A stretch of 64,000 nt of DNA from Edaphochlamys debaryana. Its lineage: Eukaryota > Chlorophyta > Chlorophyceae > Chlamydomonadales. The stretch spans positions 372,001 through 436,000 of the forward strand of contig JAEHOE010000097.1 in NCBI GenBank assembly GCA_016858145.1, in the 5' to 3' direction. Below the pieces are notes generated by a model, which searched no databases, had not been told where the DNA came from, and saw nothing but the letters and a program-made list of their open reading frames with translations. How positions within the stretch are numbered: the stretch's first letter is position 1; every line of letters starts with the position of its first letter. The translations under genes and the position numbers were made by a program. Below are positions 24,169-35,309 of this stretch, piece after piece.

Positions 24169-25029
24169 ATGGGGAACTGCTGTGCGCGGTCTCCAACAAC
24201 TGCTCGTCAGGCTCCTCCCGGAAAGCCTCTTGACGAGTGGGACGCGGAGGTGGGCCCAACAGCTTGGCCAACTGCCAACCAGCTAATGGTTCGCTGAAGA
24301 ACTTTTGCAGTATGAGTTAACACATTTGCCTTTGTTTATGGGCTGCAGGAGGTCGAGTTCTGGTTCCAGGATTGGCCGAACGCAAAGCGATGGCGCCTGC
24401 TTCTTCCCGCTCTGGACGGACGCATGGTCGCACGGACGTGGAGCGTACAGGTGCAAAGCGGGTCGCCGGGGCGCGGGGCCGGCTGGGGCCCACGCCCACT
24501 CGCGGCCAGGACAGGCCCCACGAGGCGTATGCCCCCTGCCTCCTAGTGCTAGAAAGCCTGGTTGCTTGTGTGCTACGCGGGGGCTATGCCCGCCGCCCCC
24601 TGCCCCCTGGTAAGGCTGAACGCTTGCGTGAGACCGCCTCCTCCCCTCGGGTCGTTTGCAGTACCTGGTGAAGAAAGGTCTGCGAGAGGTGGATGCCGTT
24701 CAGTGGGTGGCCCGCCGCGATGAGGAGGTGGCCAGGGTGTCGGAGCCGGGGACCCGTTCAACCGCCTCCTCCTTGCCTGCTGGGTTCAGGGAAGGTCCTT
24801 TCCTCAAGGATTCTCTTGTGGTAGGTGGTGCGTTTTGTACATACGGTGGGGCGAGCCGCCTGTAATAGAGCGCGGACCTGCTTCTGATACCTGTCTCTTC
24901 TGCCCTCATCCTGCTCAGGCTCTGGGCAGGAACGCGTTGGTGACGACCCGGGTTGTGGTGGAGGCACTGGGCCCGTCCATCCCTATGGGTGAGGCACGCA
25001 TCATCACAATGCAATAGCCAAATAGCTTG

Positions 25030-25322
25030 TTGACTCCCCTCCCCCCCTCCCCCCTCCCCCCTCCCCCCTCCCCCCTCCCCCCTCCCCCCTCCCCCCTCCC
25101 CCCCTCCCCCCTCCCCCCTCCCCCCTCCCCCCTCCCCCCCCCTCCCCCTCCCCCCTCCCCCCTCCCCCCTCCCCCCTCCCCCCTCCCCCCTCCCCCCTCC
25201 CCCTCCCCCCTCCCCCCCTCCCCCCTCCCCCCTCCCCCCTCCCCCCTCCCCCCTCCCCCCTCCCCCCTCCCCCTCCCCCCTCCCCCCTCCCCCCTCCCCC
25301 CTCCCCCCTCCCCCCTCCCCCC
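25030..25322. repeat. (CCCCCCT)n minisatellite in NLR B
   Basis: About 290 bp of almost pure CCCCCCT units with occasional length variants. It lies exactly where paralogs A, C and D have the 188-191 bp exon for the start of the helical bundle. The minus strand is AGGGGGG repeats, able to form G-quadruplexes and prone to slippage and collapsed assembly. Confidence 0.95.
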
Positions 25323-26864
25323 ACGTCCTGCTGTCTCTTAATGTGACCCGCCCCCCCTCGCAGGCCATCGAAGAGTACGCACAGCAGTACTCCACGTGCG
25401 GCTTCTTCATGCGGCTGCTCGCGGCCGGGATCCACGACAAGGCATGTAAGGAGCTGGCGGGGCGCATGGCCGCCCTGGGGGAGCAGGTCATGACGCTGGT
25501 GGCTGTGGACACCAACGCACGGCTGCAGGAGGTGCAGGACGTGGTGGTGGCGGCCAAGGCGCTGCTGGACCGCGTGGCTCTGGGCCAGGTGGGGCGGTGT
25601 GCGGCGGGGTGGTGGGGTGAAGGCTCCCAGGCGTCGGTACATAATGGAGTAGTAGTTGCAGGTCCCGAGGTCAAGAGCGCATCATGTGGGAGCAGGTCAG
25701 CCTACCTGGCAGCACTTGGGAGCACCTCCGTCGCCGCTGCTTGCCTCATCGCGCCTGCTCCCTCCGCCTGCCTACTCAGGACCCCTCGGCCGAGGTCTGT
25801 GCCCTTGTGGAGCAGACGGCGGGCTGGCAGCGGTGGTGGCCGTGGGGAAGCTGGAGCAGGTGGTGGAGAAGCTGGACATTGGCTCACGTGTCACCATTGA
25901 GATGGTGAGGCTGCTGCAGGGCGGCGGGTGGAAGCGGGGAAACGGTGCTCTCGCTCAGGTGCTGTGCGCTTGGTCGTAGTGCTCCTCACACCCAGCTGTA
26001 CGTCGCTTGATGGCGGTTGCAGATGTCCTCTCTCCTTTGCCTGCACTTCAAGAAGGGGCCGCATGAGCGCATCAAACAACCGGACCTGCGGCTCTTCTGG
26101 TCTAAACACTTCGAAGGCGAAGTACAGGTGCCCTGGTGAGCCGGTCAGGAGGCCTGATGAAACCGGCTTCCTAGCTCTGCTTCTCTAAGATCTGCTTTCC
26201 CCTCGAACCACGGTGCATGCGTGCCTTGCCCCTCTGTGCCCCACAGGCGTCTCTTCTGGGGCAAATTTCCACGGGAGCTCGAGCAGACGCTTCCAGACGA
26301 TGCACAAGCAGTGAAGGAGATCTGCGCCCTGCTGGCGGAGGAGGGCCGGAGGGAGGCGCTGCAGCGGGCGCTGGAGCAGTACCACCCGCCAGAGCAGCTG
26401 AGCGTGTGGGAGCTCCACATGGCCTTCAACGGCGATGAGGCTCTGCTGCCCCAGATCCGCCGCCTGGTGGACGGCGAAGGGCTGCCACCGCTGCCTCGAC
26501 ACTATGCGGGGCGGGAGGAGGAGGCCAAAGCACTGACCGAAGCCCTGCAAAAGCGCTCACTCCTCTTGCACGGACCTGCGGGCTTTGGCAAGTCCAGCCT
26601 GGCCGCAGACGTGGCGGCTCAGCTAATGCGCTCTGGGGCCATGGCCAGCCGAGCCCTGTGGGTGGACCTTCGGGAGGCGGGCAGTGCGGAGGAGGTCGAA
26701 GCACGCTTCTCTGCGGCACTGGGCGTGCAAATGGTAGGGTGAGAGGAACCAGGGGGTCTGCTTACTCAGCTGATGAGGCTGGGGCTGAACGCGAGCTGAG
26801 CCTCACTCCTCACGCACTCGCATGCAAACCCCGCCCGCCGCCCTAGCTACCAGCCACTCAGTTG

Positions 26865-27010
26865 CAGGAGAACCTGCAGGAGACGCCTGACTGTAATGCT
26901 GCATGCCGGCCTCCTCATCAACAGGAGGAGTCCAACAATGCGTCCATTCGGCGGCTTGCCGCTGATGCCATAGAGGACGGTGGCGACGGCGGCGCTGTAT
27001 CTGCCGGGGT
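26865..27010 (+). pseudogene. Relic copies of NLR B exon 11 inside intron 10
   Basis: Upstream of the intact exon (27218-27412) lie two truncated look-alikes. One starts after TTGCAG at 26867 (ENLQETPDCNAA, compare ENPQQVTKCNAA). The other follows CAACAG at about 26932 (EESNNASIRRLAAD, compare EESDNAP and VRRLAAK of NLR A). Both keep the 3' splice site but lose the Walker B part. Confidence 0.65.
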
Positions 27011-29290
27011 AAGGGTGTGGCAGCGGCGCCATGTAGTGGCCGGTGGGCCAGCTGGGTCTGCCAGGGTGAGGGAGCGGTAGAGGCGGTTTAGGAGTAGCCA
27101 GTGTGGGTAACGGAATCTGCCCCACACCCTGAACCCCGGGCATGCACAAGTTTGCCCGCCACATGGCTGGATACAAATAACTCTAATGTTGCCCCGCCCT
27201 CACCCCCACATCCGCAGGAGAACCCGCAGCAGGTGACTAAGTGCAATGCCGCGGCTCGCATCCTGGCTGCCCTTCGCGGCCTGGCCGAGAAGGCTGGCGG
27301 TGACGGTGGCAGCAGCTCATCCGCTGTTGCGGTGGTGGTGGTGGTGGACAATGCGGAGGACGCCCTGGTGCAGCCAGCGGCGGCGGAGGCGCTGAGAGGC
27401 GTGGTGCAGAAGGTGAGGGCCGCTGTACGCGCAAACCGATGGCGTGCATGCATGCGACACGTACGCTCAGTTGCCGAACATCAACATTGTAGGACTATCT
27501 GAGCATAGGCAGGCAGCTATCTACCTAGCCATGTAGACTACTAATAGCACCCGGATGTGGGAACCCCAGGTGCTGGCCGAAGCCCCCACCGTGCGGCTGC
27601 TCCTCACCTCCCGCATACCGCTGGGCGGGGGCCTGGCGGTGACGGAGCGGCACGTGGGTCCCATGAGCCCCGACATGGCGGCACGCGTGATTCAGGCGGC
27701 CGCATTGGACCTGACCATCGATCAGGCGGCCAGGGTGGCGGCAGCATGCCGCTATGTGCCGCTAGTGCTGAACCTTGTGGCGGAGGCACTGGCGTTTGAG
27801 CGCCTGACCTTGAAAGTGAGGCGGGGTGCGAGGGCTTGCAGCAGTCATGCGGGGGGCGAGGGGAGTAGCTGCTGCTTTCACTGCTGACGCAGCTGTTTCC
27901 CCCGCCCTGTTTTCCCCGCCCCTAACTTGAACCACACCCCGTGCATGGCTAAACCCACCACGCACAGGCCGTGCTCAGGCTCAATCCGGCTGAAGGCAAA
28001 TCCAATGATGATGCTATCAGTGCGACGGTTCGCCTTGTGCTGGCGTCCCTTCCAGCACTTCATAAGGAGGCATTAGCCTACCTGGCCGTTTTCCCTTCGG
28101 CTTTCGATGTGGGGGCTGCGGCTGCGGTCTTCGACTTCGAGCAGAACCATCCCAAGCCGCATGAGGTGCTGAGCGTGTTGCACCAGTACGGAGTGCTACA
28201 GCGGGCAGACAGGCAGCAGCGGTACATCATGCACATGCTTGTATGGGAGCACGTGGCAAAGCTGGGTGCACCAGGTGACGACACCTTCCAACATCGTGCT
28301 GAGGGCCGCTTTGTGCGGCACATGCTGAGCCTACTGCGGGACTGGGCCGACGACTGGAAACGGCACTCAACGTTAGCGCTGGCGCAGGCACAGCAGGCTG
28401 ATCTGGGTCTCCTGTTCGAGCTGCTCCAGGGCCTGACCCTGGAGCACGGCGTGGACGTGGCGGCCGCAGCGCTGGACCTGACGGACAAGGTCGCGGACCT
28501 CCTCGCTGCGCTGGGCCTCTTGCAGCAGATGCGGGGCCCATGTGAGGCCCTGCTGGCTCAGCTGGAGTCGGCCGGCCCTGGAGCGGCAGAACTGCCGCCG
28601 GATGTTGAGAAGGCGGTCGCGTCCGTGCTCTACATGCTGGGCGTGGTGCACCTCACCGACAAGCGCTACGCGGGTGCTGAGGCCGCGACACAGCGCAGCC
28701 TGGACCTGCGGCGGCACGCCCTGGGCCCCGAGCACTGCGACACCATCGCCTTAATGAGCAGCCTGGCGAGCTGCCTGCAGGCTCGTGGCCGCTACGAGGG
28801 GGCCGAGCCGCTGTACTGCCAGGCGCTGGAGCTGAGGCAGCGCATCCTGGGCCCTGAGGACCCGGACACGATCGCCTCCATGGGCGATCTGGCTGGTTTC
28901 CTGAAGATCCGCGGCCAGTATGCGGAGGCGGAGCCGCGGTTCCGCTTGGCGCTGGAGCTTGGGCAGCGTGTGCTGGGACTTGAGCATCAAGAAACCATCA
29001 ACACCATCAAGAGCTTGGCGGGATGCCTGCAGGCCCGTGCCGGCTTGGACCTGCAACCTGCAACCGGCTCCGGGTGTGACGACGGGGGCAAGCTGCGCCA
29101 GCGTGGCCTCAGCGAGGACCAACGTAGACAACTTGAGGAGGCAGAGACGCTGTGGTATAAGGTGATCCAGTGGCAGTACCAGAATCAGGGCCCACGGGAA
29201 TGCTACGACGCCGTAGAAAATGCGGCGGAATGCATGAATGCCCTTGGCAAGAATGGGAATGGCTTGCGATGTATGTCATGCTTCAATTAA

Positions 29291-30304
29291 TAACCTGCAT
29301 TGAGGCCATTTGGCGGGAGAGATAACGGAAGGCGGGTGGGAAGGCGGGTGTGGGTACGTGACCCGCTCTGCATGCCGGTGCAGAGCGGCTGACTCGCTCA
29401 GGGCATGGGCATGTTGAGATGGTCATCCACCTCGGCGGGCTACTTGCAAGGTCGAGAGGCGGATGGAGAGGTCAGAGTTGGGCATGCGCGCGTGTATGTA
29501 AGCCGGCAGTGCGGAAGTGTCGCGACAACGGTGGCTTTTGAGGGGGCCGGCGGGAGCGGTGAGACAGAGCTGGGGCGACCGGCTGGGGGTGACTGGCTTT
29601 CCGTTGCTTGATTGTATTGTGTGGAATGGTCCCCGCCGGTAACTCTGGGGCAGCGTGTCCAGGCCTCCTGGGCCCTATGCCCTCCGGCCCTCACAGGCCT
29701 CACACCGTTGCGGCAAGGGACAATCTCTATGCAGAGAGCGAGAGAGAGTTACATCAATGCCCAAACGTGCAATGTTGGCACCTCGGCACAGCCCGCGGGC
29801 TCACGCCCTCAATAAAGCTTTCCTACGCTTACCTACAGACTCATGCAGACCAGCGACAAGCGATTGATGGCATCGTCGGGAGGGCCTGTGTCAACGGATC
29901 GAGCTTGCAATCAAGCTCCGAGCTTGGGCAAGCTGGCATCTCGCAGCCGGGTGAGAGATCCTTGCGAAGTCGAGCTCCTCTGCGCGCTCCTTAAGCATGC
30001 ACATCGACCAGCCGCAGTCCCACATCCCTGCACCTCATCCCCGCCTCCTGTCTCGCCAAGCCACCTCCCTGGTACCGGTATCCGACCGACGCTGTATGCT
30101 GCAACCTCGACCTGCAACATACGTAAACGACGGCGAGAGCCTCTCTGCAGCTCATAACTCGCCATGCCCGTCTCGTGCGCGGCATTCCACGTTGTCCACT
30201 CAAGACTAGGGCCCCCGAGTCTCACATCCTGCATCCACCCTGCATCCAAGCCAGTGCATCCATCCCAACGGTGAGCGCCTCCCAGCCGTCGCATATTAAG
30301 CCCC
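29291..30304. other. Convergent 3' region between NLR B (+) and psiCLC1 (-)
   Basis: No gene recognised. It holds the NLR B poly(A) signal at 29497-29501 and, on the minus strand, a TGTAA at 29753-29749 suited to the converging clathrin light chain-like copy. Confidence 0.5.
29497..29501 (+). terminator. TGTAA poly(A) signal after NLR B
   Basis: First plus-strand TGTAA downstream of the NLR B stop, about 205 bases into the 3' flank. Confidence 0.5.
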
Positions 30305-32936
30305 TCACTTGGCCCCAGGTGGCTTCGCTGATTTGAGCGAGATGATCAGGCCCCGCAGGCGGGACACGTCCTTGGAGGGCCCAGCGGCTGCCGCTGCGGC
30401 GCTTCCCGGCGCGGGCTTGCTCGTGTGCGAGGCCCCCGTCAGGTCCACCAGCTCGCCCACGCGGGCCCAGCCGCGCTCCTTGGAGGCCCCGGCGGGCCCC
30501 TTGGAGGCCCCGCCGGGCCCAGCCGAGGCGGCGGCGCTGGAGCGGTTAGTGGCGAAGCGCTGCTTCAGCAGGGCGGCGCGGGACTGGGAGAAGACAGGGG
30601 TGTGTGGGAGGGCAAGCATGAGGGGTCAAGGCAAGTTGGGCGCGTACTGGCCCCACAGGTGAAGGAGAGAGGAAGTGCCCGGGCGCTGCTAGCATCAGCA
30701 TTGAACCCTACGCCTCACGCCCGCCCCGCCCTCACCGCCTGGATCGCCTCCAGCTTTTTCCGCGCCTCCGCCACCACTGCCGCCTTGGCCGCCTCCTCCT
30801 TGCGGTCCGCCTCCGCCAGCTGGCGGGCGTTGCCGGCACGCCAGGCCACACGCGCGTCAACCTCCACCGCCGCCCCAGCATCCGCCGCCGCCGGCTGTAC
30901 GGCAGGCGCCGCCGGCGTGTACGGCGCGAAGAAGTCGCTATCGAGCTCCGGCGGCGCCGCCGGGTCGCCAGCGACGGGCGGCGGCAGCGGCGCCGTCGGC
31001 TGTACGACAGGTGGCGGCGGCGACGGGGTGGGGTCGGCGCCGCCGCCGTCGCTGATGACGGCGAGGTCAATGGGCTCCGCCGCCGCCGGCGGCCCTTCCC
31101 CCACCATGAGCCCGCCTGTCGTACGGTCCCGGAAATGACGGCGGCGCCGCCAGCGTCGGCACAACCGCCGGCGCGCCGCCGCCGTCGATCACAGGCACGT
31201 TCTGTGGCGGCGGCGAGCCGAAGCTGAAGGACGGACCCGCGGCGGCGGAGGGTACCGCGGCGGCTTCTGCTGCTGCAGCGGCGGCGGCCGCGCCTCCGCT
31301 GCTGCCTGCCTCTTCGCTGTCGTGGAGCTCGGGGCGGGGCGAGGGCACGGCGGGGGGGATGAAGTGCATGCCCCCGTCGTCATGGTCTGGGGGCGGGCGG
31401 AGGCGGGGAAGGGGTAGGTCGGCGTGGGTCACAGGGGCCATTGCCCATTGCCCATTGCGCTGCCATTGTACATCAGCTCCCGGTATCAGGCGCGCAGAAG
31501 CGTGACTTACAGCACTCCTCTTTCAAGCAGCTCCCCGCTACCTCCCTCCCGGAGTCCCAAGTCCCTGTCCCCTGCCTGCAAGCTCCTTCCTCGCCCGCTG
31601 TGTCCCGGACTTCCTCGTCATCTTCTGCTCTCCTTCCCCGTCCGCCTTCTCCCCCTGCCCCGAAACCCACCCGGCGGCAGGTGCGCCACCTCCTCAATCG
31701 TCCTCCAGCTCCACCTCCTCGTCGTGGGCAGCGGCACGGCCGGGGCTGGGGGGCAGGCTGTCGGGGAGGCCGGAGCCTGGGAGGGGGCGGTGAAGGGGAG
31801 GCAGAGGGGAGGCACGGTCGCGGGAGGGTTGCCAGGGCTGCCCCGGCCGTTCGAAGACTGCGCCGTTGCAGATGCACCAAGAGCACCTCGCGGCCATGGG
31901 TAATCTGCGAAGTCACCGCACCACTCGCCGCCATCCACAACCCTACACACCAGTCTGGCCGTCCGTCGCGACCCTTGCCTCGCCCCCGCAGCCCCAGCAC
32001 AGGCCCCACCTGGGCTCTTTGGCGGCGGCTCCGTGCGCCCCCCTCCGAACAGGGAGCCGTCGGGCGCCGGCACGGGGCAGTCGGGCGGGCCGTAGTCGCC
32101 CGACTGGGGGGGCGCCACCCACCAGGGGTGGACAGACTCGTCCAGGCTGGGGGGTAGAGGGCGGAGGGGTAGCTGAGGTTGTTATGCTGAGCGGATCTTT
32201 GTTCCAGCACAGATCCTCATGTGACTGGGGCCGCTCTGCCCTCCCCGGAGCTCTCCCTGGTGCCAACATGGGCCCCCCCAAGGCGCACCTGTAGTGGGGC
32301 GCCCCCAGGTCATCCTTGGAGTTGAAGTCGTACACCTGGGGGCGGCGGGCAAGCAGCGGATGAGGTGTGCGCTCATCCGGTACCTGGGTTCCCGTTCCTA
32401 ACACTTTGTGTGCGGGTAGCTTAGCAGGCGCGCCCATCTTCCAGCCTGCCCTCCCGCTCCCCACCTACCCACCCTGCCCTCCCGCTTCCCACCTGCGTCC
32501 AGTTGTTCTTGGCTGGGTCCAGCCGTGCCCGCTTGAAGTGCTCCCCCAGGCCCGGGTAGGCGCCCCGCCAGCAGCTGAAGGTGATGCCGGTGGAGGTCTC
32601 GATGGAGGGCTGCGTGGCGCAGTAGAGCGCTGGGGGAGGGGAGGAGAAGGGCAGGGCGGGGGTCAGACGGGGAAAGATGCTCGCCCTTACCGGAAGCAAA
32701 GCTTGCTGGCAGGTCCCTCGCCAGCCTGTACGCGCGTTGCCCCTCGCCCTCCCCCTCCAGGTGTCAAGTTGCCGGCCAGAGCCCTCGCTCCCGCCCCTCC
32801 CCGCCCCACCCTCTCTCCGACTCCCGTCCCTTCTGCTTCCTCCCAGCCCTCCCCCCCCTCCCACACGCACATATGCGCAGGTCCTTGCAGTCCCTCGTGC
32901 GCAGCTGCCGCGAGGCCACCGCGATGTCGCCACAAA
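30305..32936 (-). pseudogene. psiCLC1: 5'-truncated, frameshifted copy of the RP2-clathrin light chain gene
   Basis: Closely matches 59945-62580 exon by exon: C-terminal clathrin light chain exon (30305-30583), long Ala/Pro exon (about 30739-31387), acidic exon (about 31684-31790), Trp/Pro exon (about 32010-32150) and TBCC exons (about 32290-32340 and 32490-32630). Homology stops inside the next exon, at about 32936, so the start and first TBCC exons are missing. An extra base near 31135 shifts the frame after AAPPSF, and an extra base near 31696 turns GAT GAG into GAT TGA. Not expected to give a full protein. Confidence 0.8.
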
Positions 32937-35290
32937 CTCGCGCTGCGCCCCAACCTCAGTGGTCGTCGAGGGGGGTTCATGCGCGCATCGACGACCCAGA
33001 CCCGAGCGGAGCTGGAGCGAGGGACACGCCCACGGCTTGGGGATGGAGGCCCGTGGTAGAGGGGCTGCCATGACGTGACGGAAGAGCAGGGGCCAATGCA
33101 CTCCCGTAGCAGCTTCCAAACCGCCTGCTCGTCGTCGTTGTGTTGTCAGTTGCAGAGGCCAAGGGTCGAGGTGCGCTGCGGAGGGGACGGCCCGCAGTTC
33201 CATGGCGGTAGGCTCAGGGAGGGATGCGCTGGGGGTCCGAGGCCAGACATGAACGACATCCTATCCTCACGCGGTTATACCATCTGTGACGGCTTGCCCG
33301 GCCACATAACAACAGCCCGCGGGCACTGCTGCATGCCCGCATGGGGCGCGACGGTTGCGAGACCAGGCTCTTGACAGGAGTAGCATAGGTTGCTGAGACA
33401 GCAAAGCGCTAAGCAAGACGTCTTGCTTGTGGGCGGGGCCCCGCCATGGGTGGGAAGCGGCAAGCGGGCCAGGACAATCGCCCTTGACGCTGTGCATGCT
33501 GCTTTCATATAAGGAATGTGTATGTCGCACACAGGAGCTATTGGCCGCAAACTGCACGCGGTTGGCGAGACTTTGATGCTCAAGACTGTCACGGACAGCT
33601 GCAGCAGTGCAGCTCTTGATACCGGCATCGATATCAGTGCGCAGTCTTACCTCAGCAGCTACGGGCAAGCCTGAGGATCGGGGCGCTCGCTTCTGCTTGT
33701 CCGAGCTAGCGGAGACCATTGTCAGCGGAGCCCTTGATGCCGGAGTCGATATGCTCGGCGGGCGTAGCATAAGGTGCCTAGAGGTCACTCAGGGTGAGGG
33801 TGGGCTTTGCGTTTGGGGCACGACTCGTCCCTGCTGCATAAGCGAGCTCGCAGGGCTGGGATGCGGCGGGGGAGCTGGCAGCAGTGCTCGCACAAGTGGT
33901 TGCCCTTACGGCAACAGCTTTCTGGCGACAGCTTTCTGACCCGCCATGAGGGCTGAGCGGGGCCTTCGCACACTGGACGGGCCTGGTGTTTCACGGGAAG
34001 GGGTGGCGCCACTGCCCATGTACGCTGAGGCCATGCCCCAGGGTGCTGTGCGGCCTCCATGTCTTCGGCTGCTCTGACCACGGGCAGCGCGCAATCTTAT
34101 AGACGATCCCAAGGCCTCGTCTGGCCCCGTTTCCCACCCTGACAGCTGCTGCCGAGGGCCAGGCAACAGGGGTGCCAAGGGAGCTCCACGTGGGCAGCTC
34201 TCCAGCTGGGCCACCCGAGCAAACCCCTTGCGGGCTGCGCTGAACTCGGCTGTGTGTGGTCAGGAACACCTGCGGTGAGCTGTGTGCTCTGGGGCGAGGT
34301 GGCTTAGGGTGGCTGGATGTGCAGGGGTTCTGGTTGTGCAGTGGCGGCAACTTCTGCGAGTATCTTCCCCGGCTTGCTGGGAGGGGTGAGGGGCGCAGTT
34401 CTGTTGCCCTGAAGTGGGACGACGCCTTACAAAGCAATAACTAAACGGCCCTTGTCACAAAGTTCCCCGCTCGTCCCCGCAGAGCAGCGCGGCTTGGTAT
34501 GCTGACGGCACAGCCTTCCCGGACGGCCCAGGGGTGCAGGCGCCCCTCACTGCCGGGGCTACCGTGGGGCCGTGCGTCAGGGTAAGGTTGCGGCTCGATG
34601 CCTCTTGGGGTCATTCCGTGTGGGGGGGAGGGTTGCGGGCCGGCGTGGTCCGTAGGGTCTTCAGTGCCTTCACCCATCGTGATCTCCTACCCTGCAGGGC
34701 CCGCTGCTTGGTCCAGCACCACCTCGGTCACCTCTCGCTCCGCCATGGCTTTATAGCGGACAATGGTGTTGGGCGCTTTGGCGAGGACTCAAGGTGAGGA
34801 CCCGGTCTGGGCAGGGTGGGGCGGTGGCTGGGGGCCCCAAGAGGGACAGGCGGAGTGCCAGGCTGACGGCGCGCCTGGCATGGCCGGGAGGGCAACAGGG
34901 GCAGCGACAAGTAGGGATCAATTGTAGAGAGGTCAACCTGGTTGCTCTCAGGTGTGAGGGGAGCGCACCGTGCCTCCCTGCAAGTCGAGGGCACGGGATG
35001 GGGGGTTCATGCGCAGCTTGAGGGCAAGGCTGCGCACAGCTGCAGTGCCCAGGAGCTTGGCGGTGGGAGCCTGATCGGTCCCCTTCTATGTGCGTACGTG
35101 GTTCGCAGGGCTGTGCCCTGGCGGCTTCAAGGCTGCATGCTGGCGACACGGGCGTCAGGCATGACGGTAGGAGGAGAGAAGCTGCGGCGGGGCAAGTGTC
35201 CTGGCTTGTGAGCTACAATCGTTATCCGACCTCGCGGCAGCAGCGACCCTGGTAGCCACGGCCCCTCCCGCATGGAACCCGGGCCGACTT
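32937..35290. repeat. Duplicated block X, copy 1
   Basis: From about 33100 this stretch matches 48300-50480 in order and orientation with many small indels. Shared landmarks are CACTCCCGTAGCAGC, CCATGGCGGTAGGCTCAGGG, CCTTGACGCTGTGC, CTCAAGACTGTCACGGACAG and GACCTCGCGGCAGCAGC. No conserved reading frame or known domain was found on either strand, though a few segments next to splice-like signals (34480-34580, 34697-34790) could be decayed exons. It joins directly onto kinase-derived sequence. Confidence 0.65.
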
Positions 35291-35309
35291 TGGGGCACAA
35301 CCTGCCCCC

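Larger units (their letters stand above)
24169..29290 (+). pseudogene. NLR-like paralog B (exon missing, one frameshift; probably non-functional)
   Basis: Exons by homology to A: 24169-24249 (start MGNCCARS, again an acylation signal), 24349-24450, 24662-24820, 24919-24988, [exon 6 absent], 25364-25588, 25780-25904, 26023-26135, 26247-26733, 27218-27412, 27570-27815 and 27968-29290 (TAA). The NB-ARC keeps its P-loop GPAGFGKSS, VVVVDNAED, LTSR, winged helix and MHMLVW; only about four TPRs follow, then a divergent C-terminus. Two lesions: the exon coding helices 1-2 of the bundle (191 bp in A and D) is gone, a CCCCCCT tract occupying its place, and exon 8 is 125 bp rather than 126 because one base is missing between 25815 and 25816. 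Joining exon 5 directly to exon 7 shifts the frame into a TAA at 25447-25449. Both could be assembly faults, which would restore the gene. TGTAA follows at 29497. Confidence 0.75.

Noticed and set aside
25030..25322. CCCCCCT tract as an interstitial telomere
   Set aside because: Telomeres of volvocine algae are TTTTAGGG-type and plant ones TTTAGGG. The heptamer here lacks the TT(T)A part and is a plain C-rich minisatellite.
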